Source: Nocardioides sp. 503 | Lineage (GTDB): Bacteria; Actinomycetota; Actinomycetes; Propionibacteriales; Nocardioidaceae | Length of the DNA stretch: 64,000 bases | Assembly (NCBI RefSeq): GCF_004522095.1 | Contig: NZ_SPUI01000003.1 | Location: 682,001-746,000, forward strand | Reading direction: 5' to 3' | Shown: positions 1 to 7,727 of the stretch, piece by piece | Layout: each line of letters begins with the position of its first letter | Numbering within the stretch: the stretch's first letter is position 1 | The notes under the pieces: model-generated | Told to the model about the DNA's origin: nothing | Seen by the model: only the letters and a program-made list of their open reading frames with translations | Database searches by the model: none | Translations under genes and position numbers: made by a program

Positions 1-1214
1 GCGGGCACCTCGAGCCGCCGGGCCAGCCACGGCAGCGTGAGGCCCTGGATGAAGAGCGTGCCGGCCACGACCGTGAAGGCGATCAGCAGCAGCACCTCAC
101 GGTGCTCGGTCTCGTCCGGGATCAGGAAGGCCGCGGCGAGGGTCACCACGCCGCGCATCCCGGCCCAGCCGAGCACGAGCGTGAAGGACCAGGGCGGGAC
201 CTTGCCGGTGACCGGGTCGGGCCCGGGCCGCACGAGGAGGTAGCGGGTGACGAAGACCCACACCATCCGCAGCGCGATCACCCCGACCAGCGTCGCCGCG
301 CAGACGGTCACGATCCGGCCGCTGGACAGCTCGCTGCGCTCGACGTCCTGGAAGAGCCACTTCGCCTGCAGCCCGATGAGCAGGAAGACGGCGTTCTCCA
401 GGAGGAAGGCGATGGTGCGCCAGTTGACACGCTCGGCGATGCGCGACTGCGCGGTCTGGACGATCGGCGCCTTGTGGCCGAGCAGGAGGCCGGCGATGAC
501 CACCGCGATCACGCCGGAGGCGTGGACCCGCTCGGCGATGACGAAGGCCGCGAACGGCACGACCAGCGAGATCGCGGTGTCCATGAGCGGGTCGGTGATG
601 CGCTTGCGCAGCATCGCGACGAGCAGGAAGAAGCCGACCCCGATCGCGACGCCGCCGCCGGCCGCGACCACGAAGTCCTCCGCGACCTCCATCGCGGTGA
701 TGCCGGCGCCACCGGCCGCGATCGCCGTGCGCAGGGCGACCAGCGCCGTGGCGTCGTTGAGCAGCGACTCACCCTCGAGGATCGTAACGATGCGGCGGGG
801 CAGGCCGATGCGGCGGGCGATGGCCGTGGCGGCCACCGCGTCCGGCGGTGCCACCACGGCGCCGATCGCGAAGGCGGCCGCCCAGCCGATCCCCGGGACG
901 AGCGCGTGGACCAAGGCACCGACGCCCGCGGTCGTGAACACCACGAGCCCCACGGACAGCAGGAAGATCGTGCGCCGGTTGGCGTTGAAGTCGACCAGCG
1001 AGGTCTGGATGGCCGTGGCGTAGAGCAGCGGTGGCAGCAGGCCGAGCAGCACCACCTCCGCCTCGAGGTGCACCTCGGGCATCCCGGGGAAGTACGACGC
1101 CGCGACCCCGACCGCGATCAGGACCAGCGGCGGCGGCAGGTCCACCCGCTCGGCGAGGGCCGTGACGGCCAGGACCGCGACCGCGAGGGCCACGAGGAAG
1201 AACGCGATCTCCAT
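1..1214 (-). CDS. Na+/H+ antiporter, CPA1 family (C-terminus beyond the left edge)
   Basis: Membrane exchanger that expels Na+ for H+ and so controls cytoplasmic pH and sodium. About 404 codons are visible from the ATG at 1214, running off position 1, so the end of the protein is missing. The translation is a series of hydrophobic helices beginning MEIAFFLVALAVAVLAVTAL. It contains the CPA1 hallmark around EGESLLNDATALV (ion-binding Asn-Asp, roughly residue 150) and further charged intramembrane positions such as LLENAVFLLIG. Family assignment is firm; ion preference cannot be read from sequence. It is transcribed alone, towards the left edge. Confidence 0.9.
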   Translation of the reverse strand, partial: MEIAFFLVALAVAVLAVTALAERVDLPPPLVLIAVGVAASYFPGMPEVHLEAEVVLLGLLPPLLYATAIQTSLVDFNANRRTIFLLSVGLVVFTTAGVGALVHALVPGIGWAAAFAIGAVVAPPDAVAATAIARRIGLPRRIVTILEGESLLNDATALVALRTAIAAGGAGITAMEVAEDFVVAAGGGVAIGVGFFLLVAMLRKRITDPLMDTAISLVVPFAAFVIAERVHASGVIAVVIAGLLLGHKAPIVQTAQSRIAERVNWRTIAFLLENAVFLLIGLQAKWLFQDVERSELSSGRIVTVCAATLVGVIALRMVWVFVTRYLLVRPGPDPVTGKVPPWSFTLVLGWAGMRGVVTLAAAFLIPDETEHREVLLLIAFTVVAGTLFIQGLTLPWLARRLEVP

Positions 1215-1402
1215 GTCAGTCCCTCGGACCCGTGACGCGGTCGGCGGCGGGACGTCGCCCGAGGGCCAGGAGCTCCCGATGCGCCCGTGTGCCAGGGGTC
1301 TGCGAGTCGGCGGCCACGCTCCCAGCCTATCGGCCGCACCGCCGGCGCCGCCCCGGTGGCCGCTACTCGACCGCTGCTGCTCGACCGCTGCCCGGCCGCT
1401 GC

Positions 1403-1918
1403 TCAGATGGCGTCGGCGACGGCCTCGTAGGCGGTGACGTAGTCCTGGTAGGGGAGCATCTCCAGGATCCGGACCGCGCGGGCGGCGGTGCCGGCCCGGG
1501 GCACCTCGTCGAGCATCTCCAGGACCTCGACGTGGTAGCGCAGCAGCCGGTCCGCCAGGGGCTGGACGGCCTCCAGGTCGAGGGACCGCACGACGTCGTC
1601 GAAGTCCGACACGGCGTCGCGCAGCGCCCGCGCGGTCGCGACGACGGCGGCACGGTCGCGGGTCTTGCTCGCGACCGCGTAGTCGGAGGTGAAGCCGTCG
1701 AACGCCGTGGTCATCTCCTCCAGCGCGGCGTCGTAGGCCGCGGCGTCGCCCGCCGGCACGGTGGGTGCCTGCGAGGGCGCCGGCAGCGCGGCCGCCGCGC
1801 CGGGCGCCGGGTCGCGGTCCGCACTGCCACCGGCGTCGTCGCCGCTGCCACCGCACCCCGCGAGGAGGGTCAGCAGCGCGCACGCCGTGGCGGCGTACCG
1901 CACGGGACGAGCACGCAT
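1403..1918 (-). CDS. Putative secreted lipoprotein of unknown function
   Basis: 171 residues. The N-terminus has a charged start (MRARPVRY), a hydrophobic stretch and a lipobox LLAGC, so the mature protein should be lipid-anchored at the outer face of the membrane. A low-complexity Ser/Gly/Asp/Ala/Pro linker follows. The rest is predicted mostly helical (ALEEMTTAFDGF..., DYVTAYEAVADAI) without a catalytic motif. No family is recognised. It is monocistronic, with the antiporter some 190 nt downstream on the same strand. Confidence 0.75.
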   Translation of the reverse strand: MRARPVRYAATACALLTLLAGCGGSGDDAGGSADRDPAPGAAAALPAPSQAPTVPAGDAAAYDAALEEMTTAFDGFTSDYAVASKTRDRAAVVATARALRDAVSDFDDVVRSLDLEAVQPLADRLLRYHVEVLEMLDEVPRAGTAARAVRILEMLPYQDYVTAYEAVADAI

Positions 1919-2011
1919 GTGGGCACCAGACTTCCTGAGGGAGCTCGGGACCCCGAGAGCGTCCCACCCTAGCGACGTCGTCCGTGCAGGTGGGAGGGGG
2001 TGGGGCGGGGC

Positions 2012-2100
2012 AGCAGGTTTATCAGCATCTGCTGAAAACCCGGCGCCTCCGGGGCGAAATAACGGCCCAGAACGTCAGGGAAAAGCCCAGAACCTCCGGC
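2012..2100 (+). repeat. Dispersed palindromic repeat, copy A (diverged)
   Basis: Shares with copies B (6789-6876) and C (7643-7727, inverted) an order of blocks: AGCAGG, a CAGCA-TGCTG palindrome, a second inverted repeat built on CCCAGAAC, then a tail resembling GAAAAGCCCAGAACCTC. In this copy the left arm of the second palindrome has decayed (CCCGGCGCCTCCGG replaces the expected CCTGACGTTCTGG), while the right arm GGCCCAGAACGTCAGGG is intact. It directly precedes the remnant of a hydrolase gene. Confidence 0.75.
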
Positions 2101-2101
2101 G

Positions 2102-2290
2102 CGACACTGCCGGGCGGACCGGCCGGCGGCGTACCTCGGGTTCGGGGACACCTACGCCGAGGAGCTGGCCTTCGCCCGCGCGCACCGGTGGCCGGTCTCG
2201 ACCGTCGCCGGCGGCCACCTGCACCCGCTGCACGACCCCACCGCGGTGGCCGACGAGGTCATGCGGATGGCCCGGTCGCTCACCGGCTGA
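2102..2290 (+). pseudogene. C-terminal remnant of an alpha/beta-hydrolase-like gene
   Basis: An open frame without a start ends at the TGA at 2288-2290. It encodes a protein-like tail, YLGFGDTYAEELAFARAHRW followed by a GGHLHPLHDP-type segment and a C-terminal helix. This looks like the last ~55 residues of an alpha/beta-hydrolase-fold protein, including the region that normally carries the catalytic His. The frame is closed by TAA at 2060 inside repeat copy A, and no N-terminal part is found upstream. I infer deletion or disruption at the repeat, leaving a non-functional remnant next to menD. Family assignment is by eye. Confidence 0.55.
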
Positions 2291-2308
2291 CCGAGTGACA
2301 CGGACCAC

Positions 2309-3886
2309 TCAGGCGCCCAGCGCGCGGATGCGGGCGTCGAGCTCGCGACGGTTGTCGCGGCGCACGCGCACCTCGACCACCTCGATGCCGCCGTTGGGCG
2401 AGGCCAGGGCCTGCTCGAGCTCGGGCAGGCTCTCGACGCGCCAGTGGGGGGTGCGGGTGGCGGCGCACAGCGCCGCGAGGTCGACGCCGTGGGGGGTCGC
2501 GAAGAGCCGCTCGAAGCCCTCGGCGTGCTCGGGGGCGCCCTGCTCGAGCATCGTGAAGATCGAGCCGCCGTCGTCGTTGACCACGACGATCGTCAGGTCG
2601 GGCCGGGGCTCGTCCGGCCCGAGCACGAGGCCGTTGCTGTCGTGCAGGAACGTCACGTCGCCCATCAGCGCGAAGCTGGGCGCGTCCGACGACCGGCCCA
2701 GCGCGGCGCCGATCGCGGTGGACACGACGCCGTCGATGCCCGACAGCCCGCGGTTGGCGATGGTCTTGCGCCGGCTGCCCACAGGGTAGGGACGCACCAT
2801 CAGGTCCAGGTCGCGGATCGGGCTCGACGCGCCCACCACGAGCTGGCCCCCCGGCGGCAGCGCCCGGCTGACCGCCCCCGCCACCTCGTACGGCGTGAGG
2901 TCCGGCTCGGCGGCGAGCAGCGCGTCGAGCCGGGCCGCCACCGAGCGGTCGGCGTCGCGCCACCCGGCCAGCCAGGCCGGGTCGTCCCGACCGGCGACCA
3001 CGAAGGCGGGGGCGGTGAGCGCGACGTCGTAGGGCCGCTGCGACCACACCCCGCGCGCCGGCACCGAGCACACCTCGACGTCGTCGCGGCCGAGCAGGCG
3101 GGTCACCGGGCGGGAGAGCGTGGGGCGTCCGAAGACCACCACGCGCTCGATGCGACGACCGAGCTCGCCGTCGAGCAGGAGCCGGTAGCAGCGCAGCGCG
3201 TGGTCGCCGGTGCGCGAGCCGCTCGTCGGCTCGGCCAGCAGCGGCCACCCGGCCGACTCGGCCAGCTGGCGGGCGGCCTGGGCGGCGTCGTCGCCCGCGA
3301 CCACGACGGTGCGCGGACCCAGGGGCAGCTCGGTGGCGTCCGGGCGGTCGTCGGTCCAGCTCGGCTCAGGGGACGACACCGGCGCGAGGGTCCAGGCGGC
3401 GTCGGGCACGAGCGGGTCGTCGAGCTGCACGTTGAGGTGCGTGGGGCCGTCCTCGGCCAGGACGACCGAGGAGAGGTCGGAGACGTCGACCGTGGGCACC
3501 AGGCGTCCGAAGACGCCGACCTGGTCGGTCGTCTGGTTGGCGTCGGTGCCGCGCAGCCGCGCGGGGCGGTCGGCCGTGACCACGACGACCGGCAGCCCGG
3601 CGTGGGCGGCCTCCAGGACGGCCGGGTGCAGGTTGGCCACGGCGGTGCCGGAGGTGCAGACGACGGCCGCCCGGGCGTGGCTGCGGGTGAGCCCGACGGC
3701 CAGGAAGCCGGCGCTGCGCTCGTCGATGCGGGTGTGCAGCCGCACGGCGCCGCCGGCGGCCGCCCCCAGCGCGGCGAAGGACAGCGGCGCGTTGCGCGAG
3801 CCCGGCGCCACGACGACCTCGGTGACGCCCGCGCGCACCAGGGCCGTCAGTACCCCGCGCGCCAGCTCGGTCGAGGGGTCGGTCAC
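2309..3886 (-). CDS. menD: 2-succinyl-5-enolpyruvyl-6-hydroxy-3-cyclohexene-1-carboxylate synthase MenD
   Basis: ThDP-dependent enzyme that adds succinic semialdehyde (from 2-oxoglutarate) to isochorismate, the first committed step of classical menaquinone synthesis. 525 residues from the GTG at 3886. It shows an N-terminal ThDP-enzyme Pyr domain (APGSRNAPLSFAA), a central domain, and a C-terminal PP domain with GDVTFLHDSNG and VVNDDGGSIF, typical of MenD. The GTG overlaps the menC stop as GTGA, which decides the start and implies translational coupling. It is last gene of menE-menC-menD. Confidence 0.93.
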   Translation of the reverse strand: MTDPSTELARGVLTALVRAGVTEVVVAPGSRNAPLSFAALGAAAGGAVRLHTRIDERSAGFLAVGLTRSHARAAVVCTSGTAVANLHPAVLEAAHAGLPVVVVTADRPARLRGTDANQTTDQVGVFGRLVPTVDVSDLSSVVLAEDGPTHLNVQLDDPLVPDAAWTLAPVSSPEPSWTDDRPDATELPLGPRTVVVAGDDAAQAARQLAESAGWPLLAEPTSGSRTGDHALRCYRLLLDGELGRRIERVVVFGRPTLSRPVTRLLGRDDVEVCSVPARGVWSQRPYDVALTAPAFVVAGRDDPAWLAGWRDADRSVAARLDALLAAEPDLTPYEVAGAVSRALPPGGQLVVGASSPIRDLDLMVRPYPVGSRRKTIANRGLSGIDGVVSTAIGAALGRSSDAPSFALMGDVTFLHDSNGLVLGPDEPRPDLTIVVVNDDGGSIFTMLEQGAPEHAEGFERLFATPHGVDLAALCAATRTPHWRVESLPELEQALASPNGGIEVVEVRVRRDNRRELDARIRALGA

Positions 3887-4842
3887 GAGCGACGATCCTG
3901 CCGCAGCGCCCGCACCTCGGCCAGCCGGGCCTCCCAGTGCGCGACGCGCGCCGGGTCGGCGGCGAGGGCGCCGAGCAGCGCCTCGTCGACCGCGACGTCC
4001 CCGACCGGCAGGGCGCCGCCCACCGGCAGCAGGGAGTCGACGACCACGTCGGCGGTGAACATCTGCACGGTCGCGAGCCCGCACGCGTAGGGCAGCTCGG
4101 GCAGCGCCGCCGCCAGCGCCACGCCGGCGGCGATCCCCACGGAGGTCTCCAGCGCCGACGACACCACGACGGGCAGCCCGATGTCCTCGGCGATGCGCAG
4201 GCAGGCGCGGACCCCGCCGAGCGGCTGCACCTTGAGCACGGCGATGTCCGCCGCCTCCAGGTCGCGCACGAGGTAGGGGTCGGCGGCCCGCCGGATGGAC
4301 TCGTCGGCCGCGACCGGCACGCCCACCCGGCGGCGTACGGCGGCCAGGTCCTGGACGCTGGCGCACGGCTGCTCGACGTACTCCAGGCCGGCCGCGGCCC
4401 GGTCGAGCGCGGCGACCGCGGCCACCGCCTCGTCCACGGACCAGCCGCCGTTGGCGTCGACCCGCACCGCGCCGCCCGGGCCGAGCGCGTCGCGCACCGC
4501 CTCGAGGCGGGCCTCGTCGTCGACGAGGGTCTGCCCCGGCTCGGCGACCTTGACCTTGGCGGTCGTGCAGCCGCCGGCCGTCACGATGGCGTGGGCCTGG
4601 TCGGGCCCGACGGCCGGCACGGTGACGTTGACCGGCACCCGGTCGCGGACCGGCGCGGGCCAGTCACCGGCGGCCGCCTCCTCCGCGCAGCGCAGCCAGG
4701 GCTCGGCCACCTCGGCGTCGTACTCCAGGAACGGGCTCCACTCCCCCCAGCCGGCCTCCCCGCGCAGCAGCAGGCCCTCGCGGACGGTGATGCCGCGGAA
4801 GCGGGTGCGCATCGGGATGCTGAAGACCGCGAGCCCGCTCAT
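3883..4842 (-). CDS. menC: o-Succinylbenzoate synthase MenC
   Basis: Enolase-superfamily dehydratase converting SHCHC to o-succinylbenzoate in menaquinone synthesis. 319 residues, start ATG at 4842 overlapping the menE stop (ATGA). The barrel residues are all visible: the TAKVKV catalytic lysines, metal ligands in VRVDANGG, YVEQPC and AADES, and the second base in VLKVQPLGG. It lies between menE and menD in one operon with 4-nt overlaps on both sides, matching the reaction order MenD, MenC, MenE. Confidence 0.93.
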   Translation of the reverse strand: MSGLAVFSIPMRTRFRGITVREGLLLRGEAGWGEWSPFLEYDAEVAEPWLRCAEEAAAGDWPAPVRDRVPVNVTVPAVGPDQAHAIVTAGGCTTAKVKVAEPGQTLVDDEARLEAVRDALGPGGAVRVDANGGWSVDEAVAAVAALDRAAAGLEYVEQPCASVQDLAAVRRRVGVPVAADESIRRAADPYLVRDLEAADIAVLKVQPLGGVRACLRIAEDIGLPVVVSSALETSVGIAAGVALAAALPELPYACGLATVQMFTADVVVDSLLPVGGALPVGDVAVDEALLGALAADPARVAHWEARLAEVRALRQDRRS

Positions 4843-5816
4843 GCCAGGCCCCGGAGCGCGACCCGGTCGGCCTTGCCGTTGGCGAGCAGGGGCAGCGCGT
4901 CGAGGACGACCAGCTGGCGCGGCGCCCACGACCGCGGGTGGCGCTCGGCCACGAAGTCGCGCGCCTCCTCCAGCGACAGCGCGCCGGCCACGAACGCCAC
5001 CACCCGGGTGCCCCACTCCTCGTCCGGGACGCCCAGGACCTCGGCGGCGCCGACGTCCGGGTGCTCGCGCAGCCGGGCGGCCACCGCCGCAGCGGGGACA
5101 TTGACGCCGCCGCTGACCAGCATGTCGTCGAGGCGCCCCAGGACCTGCAGGCGGCCGTCCTCGTCGAGGCGGCCGGCGTCCTGGGTGAGGTACCAGCCGT
5201 CCACCAGCACCTCGGCCGTGAGCTCGGGGTCGCCGACGTAGCCGTCGAAGAGCGTGGGGCCGCCGATGCGGATCCGGCCGCCGTCCCCGAGCGCCACCGC
5301 CACCCCGTCGAGCGGCATGCCGTCGTAGACGCAGCCGCCCGCGGTCTCGGCGGCGCCGTAGGTCGCCACCAGCCGCAGCCCCTCGCCCTCCGCGCGCCGG
5401 CGCAGCGCCGGGTCGATCGGGCCGCCGCCGAGCAGGATGGTGTGGGCCGTGCGCAGGGCGGCGAGCTGCTCGGCGTCGTCCAGCGCGCGGTGCAGCTGGG
5501 TGGGCACCAGCGAGGTGAACCACGTCCCCTCGCGCGGCCAGGCCGCCTCCAGCACCGGCTCGTGGCCGGCGACGAGCGAGCGGGCGAGGACCTGCAGGCC
5601 GGCGACGTACGTCGGGGGGAGCGCGAGCACCCAGCGCCCGCTCGCGCCCAGGCGCCGGGCGCTGGCCGTCACCGACGCCAGCACGGCCGACCGGGAGAGC
5701 GCCACGCGCTTGGGCCGGCCGGTCGAGCCGGAGGTCTCCACGACCCACGGCTCGGGCTCGCCGGGCGCGTCCAGCCAGCGCCGCAGCGCGGCGAGCGTGG
5801 TCGCTGCGTCGTCCAT
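4839..5816 (-). CDS. menE: o-Succinylbenzoate--CoA ligase MenE
   Basis: Adenylate-forming ligase that makes OSB-CoA from o-succinylbenzoate, ATP and CoA. 325 residues. It is a compact member lacking the long N-terminal part of many acyl-CoA synthetases, as is common for actinobacterial MenE. The phosphate loop VETSGSTGRPKRV, the YGAAETAGG motif, and the hinge with LGRLDDMLVSGGVNV are seen in order. The ATG at 5816 has GGAG a few bases upstream; longer in-frame starts are possible but lack a better ribosome site. First gene of the menE-C-D run and divergent from menA. Confidence 0.9.
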   Translation of the reverse strand: MDDAATTLAALRRWLDAPGEPEPWVVETSGSTGRPKRVALSRSAVLASVTASARRLGASGRWVLALPPTYVAGLQVLARSLVAGHEPVLEAAWPREGTWFTSLVPTQLHRALDDAEQLAALRTAHTILLGGGPIDPALRRRAEGEGLRLVATYGAAETAGGCVYDGMPLDGVAVALGDGGRIRIGGPTLFDGYVGDPELTAEVLVDGWYLTQDAGRLDEDGRLQVLGRLDDMLVSGGVNVPAAAVAARLREHPDVGAAEVLGVPDEEWGTRVVAFVAGALSLEEARDFVAERHPRSWAPRQLVVLDALPLLANGKADRVALRGLA

Positions 5817-5914
5817 GGGCTCCACGCTAGTGCTCGCGCCCTCCACCGCCGGCACGCGCCGTCGGCCCGACCCGAGCCGCTGGGTCCGGCTCGCCTGCGG
5901 TTGAATCACTGCTC

Positions 5915-6790
5915 GTGGCCTCCCCCGCTCAGTGGCTCGCCGGCGCGCGACCCCGCACCCTGCCCGCTGCCGTCTCGCCGGTCCTCGCGGGCACCGGCGT
6001 GGCGGCGTACGACGACGGGTTGGTGTGGTGGAAGGCGCTGCTCGCGCTCGTGGTGAGCCTGGCCCTGCAGGTCGCGGTCAACTACGCCAACGACTACTCC
6101 GACGGCATCCGCGGCACCGACGACGACCGGGTCGGCCCGATGCGGCTGGTCGGGTCGGGCGCCGCGAGCCCCGGCGCGGTGAAGCGGGCGGCGTTCCTCG
6201 CCTTCGGTGTCGCCGGCGTGGCCGGTCTCGTGCTCGCCGCGACCACGGCCTGGTGGCTGCTGGCGGTGGGCGCGGTCGCGGTGGTGGCGGCCTGGTACTA
6301 CACAGGAGGCAGCACGCCCTACGGCTACCTCGGCCTCGGCGAGGTCATGGTCTTCGTGTTCTTCGGGCTGGTCGCGGTCATCGGCACGACCTACGTGCAG
6401 ACGCAGGAGTGGCACTGGGCCTCGCTCTACGCCGGCGTCGGGATCGGCGCGCTGGCCTGCGCGATCCTGGTGGTCAACAACCTGCGCGACATCCCGACCG
6501 ACACCGTGGCCGGCAAGCGCACGCTCGCCGTACGGCTGGGAGCGCCGCGCACCCGCGCCCTCTACCTGCTCCTCGTCCTCGCCGCCGCGGCCGCGGTCGT
6601 GGCGGTCGCCGCCGCGACGTCGTGGTGGGTGCTGGTCGGCCTGCTCTTCCTGGTGCTGACGGCGCCGGCGCTCAGGACGGTGCTCGGCGGCGCCACCGGC
6701 CCCGCCCTCGTCCCCGTCCTCCAGCAGACCGGCCTCGCCGAGCTCGTCTGGGCCGCGCTCGTCGCCGCCGCGCTGGTCGCTCGCGGGTAG
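5915..6790 (+). CDS. menA: 1,4-Dihydroxy-2-naphthoate polyprenyltransferase MenA
   Basis: Integral membrane UbiA-family prenyltransferase that attaches the polyprenyl tail to DHNA to give demethylmenaquinone. 291 residues from a GTG start, with about eight or nine hydrophobic helices. The two Asp-rich Mg-prenyl-diphosphate motifs are visible as NYANDYSDGIRG and NNLRDIPTDTVAGKRTLAVR. It diverges from menEC(D) across ~100 nt, so the quinone genes share a promoter region. Its stop codon TAG is the first base-pairs of repeat copy B. Confidence 0.93.
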   Translation: MASPAQWLAGARPRTLPAAVSPVLAGTGVAAYDDGLVWWKALLALVVSLALQVAVNYANDYSDGIRGTDDDRVGPMRLVGSGAASPGAVKRAAFLAFGVAGVAGLVLAATTAWWLLAVGAVAVVAAWYYTGGSTPYGYLGLGEVMVFVFFGLVAVIGTTYVQTQEWHWASLYAGVGIGALACAILVVNNLRDIPTDTVAGKRTLAVRLGAPRTRALYLLLVLAAAAAVVAVAAATSWWVLVGLLFLVLTAPALRTVLGGATGPALVPVLQQTGLAELVWAALVAAALVARG

Positions 6791-6876
6791 CAGGTTTTCA
6801 GCAGCTGCTGAAAAACCTGATGTTCTGGGCCAGAACTTCGGCCCAGAACATCAGGGGAAAGCCCAGAGGCTCCGGC
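6789..6876 (+). repeat. Dispersed palindromic repeat, copy B (most intact)
   Basis: Two consecutive hairpins. The first is the perfect palindrome TTTTCAGCAGCTGCTGAAAA at 6795-6814, flanked by AGG/CCT. The second has 16-nt arms CCTGATGTTCTGGGCC (6816-6831) and GGCCCAGAACATCAGG (6840-6855) around the 8-nt loop AGAACTTC. A tail GGAAAGCCCAGAGGCTCCGG follows. It starts within the menA stop codon, so a role as transcription terminator or mRNA-end stabiliser for menA is possible. No coding potential or transposase is seen. Confidence 0.85.
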
Positions 6877-6901
6877 CCGAGCGGGACCGCCGACCGCTCG
6901 C

Positions 6902-6929
6902 GCCTACGCCGCACGCGTGCGGCGTAGGC
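6902..6929. promoter_or_regulatory. 28-bp perfect palindrome upstream of a small membrane protein
   Basis: Arm GCCTACGCCGCACG (6902-6915) is followed with no spacer by its exact reverse complement (6916-6929). It ends 8 nt before the ATG at 6938 and overlaps the region where a promoter or ribosome site would lie. It could be an operator for a dimeric regulator, or a terminator for menA read-through; there is no U-tract on either side. The function is inferred only from position and symmetry. Confidence 0.6.
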
Positions 6930-6937
6930 TCGAGGAC

Positions 6938-7072
6938 ATGTGGTTCTTCATCCTCGTCGCGCTGGTGGTCGTCGGAGTCGTGGCCTACCGGATGCGCGTC
7001 CCGCTGCTCGCCCGGATCCTGGGCCAGTCGGAGTCCCGGGTCGACCGGCAGCTCAACCGCCGCAAGCGCTAG
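6938..7072 (+). CDS. Small single-pass membrane protein (44 aa), unknown function
   Basis: An ORF of 44 residues starting MWFFILVALVVVGVVAYRMR: one hydrophobic helix of about 17 residues followed by a positively charged tail ending RQLNRRKR. It is preceded by GAGG four bases before the ATG. The positive-inside rule predicts a cytoplasmic C-terminus. Its stop TAG (7070-7072) overlaps the stop of the convergent DUF4229 gene. It is short and not matched to any named family, but start, ribosome site and composition are coherent. Confidence 0.6.
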   Translation: MWFFILVALVVVGVVAYRMRVPLLARILGQSESRVDRQLNRRKR

Positions 7073-7350
7073 GGGCGTTCGGTGGACGCGTCGTCGGCGT
7101 CCTCCTTGGCCTTCATCTCCTCGAACCGTGCCGTGGCGGCGCCGGCGCGCGTCTCGACGCGGCGTGCGAAGGCCTCGCGCTGGGCGCTGAGCAGGAAGTA
7201 GGAGCCGACGCCGCTGAGGACGAACGCCAGGACCACGGCCCACACGACGGGCACGTCCTCGGTCACCGCGAACCAGGCTCCGAAGACGATCGCGAACGAG
7301 CCGGCGAACAGCGCAAGGCGCAGGGCGGTGTAGACGACGAACTCCTTCAC
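7069..7350 (-). CDS. DUF4229-type small membrane protein
   Basis: 93 residues with two hydrophobic helices (about residues 7-27 and 34-56) and a charged, probably cytoplasmic tail rich in Glu, Lys and Asp. This matches the DUF4229 pattern of actinobacterial proteins commonly found near menaquinone or cytochrome genes. No enzymatic motif is seen. It diverges from the 7395 gene across only 44 nt. Confidence 0.7.
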   Translation of the reverse strand: MKEFVVYTALRLALFAGSFAIVFGAWFAVTEDVPVVWAVVLAFVLSGVGSYFLLSAQREAFARRVETRAGAATARFEEMKAKEDADDASTERP

Positions 7351-7394
7351 GTGCTCAGCGTAGTTCGTGACCAGGCGGGGCCTACTCTGGAGGG

Positions 7395-7613
7395 GTGCTC
7401 AAGTTCCTGCTCATCGTGGCGATCTTCGCCGTGACGGTCTACGCCGTCACCCGGTTGCTCCAGCAGCGCGGCCCGGGCGGGCGTCCCCAGGTCCAGCGTC
7501 GCCGGCCGCAGCCGCCGCCGCGGGTCATGGGTCCTGACGACGACGAGGACTTCCTGCGCGACCTCGAGCGCAAGCGCCGCCACCCCGAGCGACCCGAGGA
7601 CCCGGACGCCTAG
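7395..7613 (+). CDS. Small membrane-anchored protein (72 aa), unknown function
   Basis: GTG start preceded by TGGAGG. The N-terminal helix LKFLLIVAIFAVTVYAVTRLL is followed by a basic Arg/Pro/Gln segment and an acidic end (DDDEDFLRDLERKRRH...). The layout is a single membrane anchor with a short cytoplasmic charged domain. No family is recognised. It lies between the DUF4229 gene and the cytochrome c maturation operon, with repeat copy C immediately downstream. Confidence 0.65.
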   Translation: MLKFLLIVAIFAVTVYAVTRLLQQRGPGGRPQVQRRRPQPPPRVMGPDDDEDFLRDLERKRRHPERPEDPDA

Positions 7614-7642
7614 CGTCGCTGGCCGGACCGTCCGCTGGCCAT

Positions 7643-7727
7643 GAGGTTCTGGGCATTTCCCTGACGTTCTGGGGCGGAATTCTGGCCCAGAACGTCAGGG
7701 GTTTCAGCATCTGCTGAAAACCCTGCT
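7643..7727 (-). repeat. Dispersed palindromic repeat, copy C (inverted)
   Basis: Read on the minus strand it starts with AGCAGGGTTTTCAGCAGATG, continues with CCCCTGACGTTCTGGGCC and GCCCCAGAACGTCAGG, and ends GAAATGCCCAGAACCTC. This is the same order of blocks as copy B. Arms differ between copies at matching positions on both sides (GATG/CATC in B, GACG/CGTC in C), i.e. compensatory changes that keep the hairpin. It begins in the ccsB stop codon, just as copy B begins in the menA stop. Confidence 0.85.

Noticed and set aside
1360..1402. Tandem repeat CTCGACCGCTGC near the lipoprotein stop
   Set aside because: Two and a half imperfect short units in GC-rich DNA; too short to call a repeat element and without coding effect.
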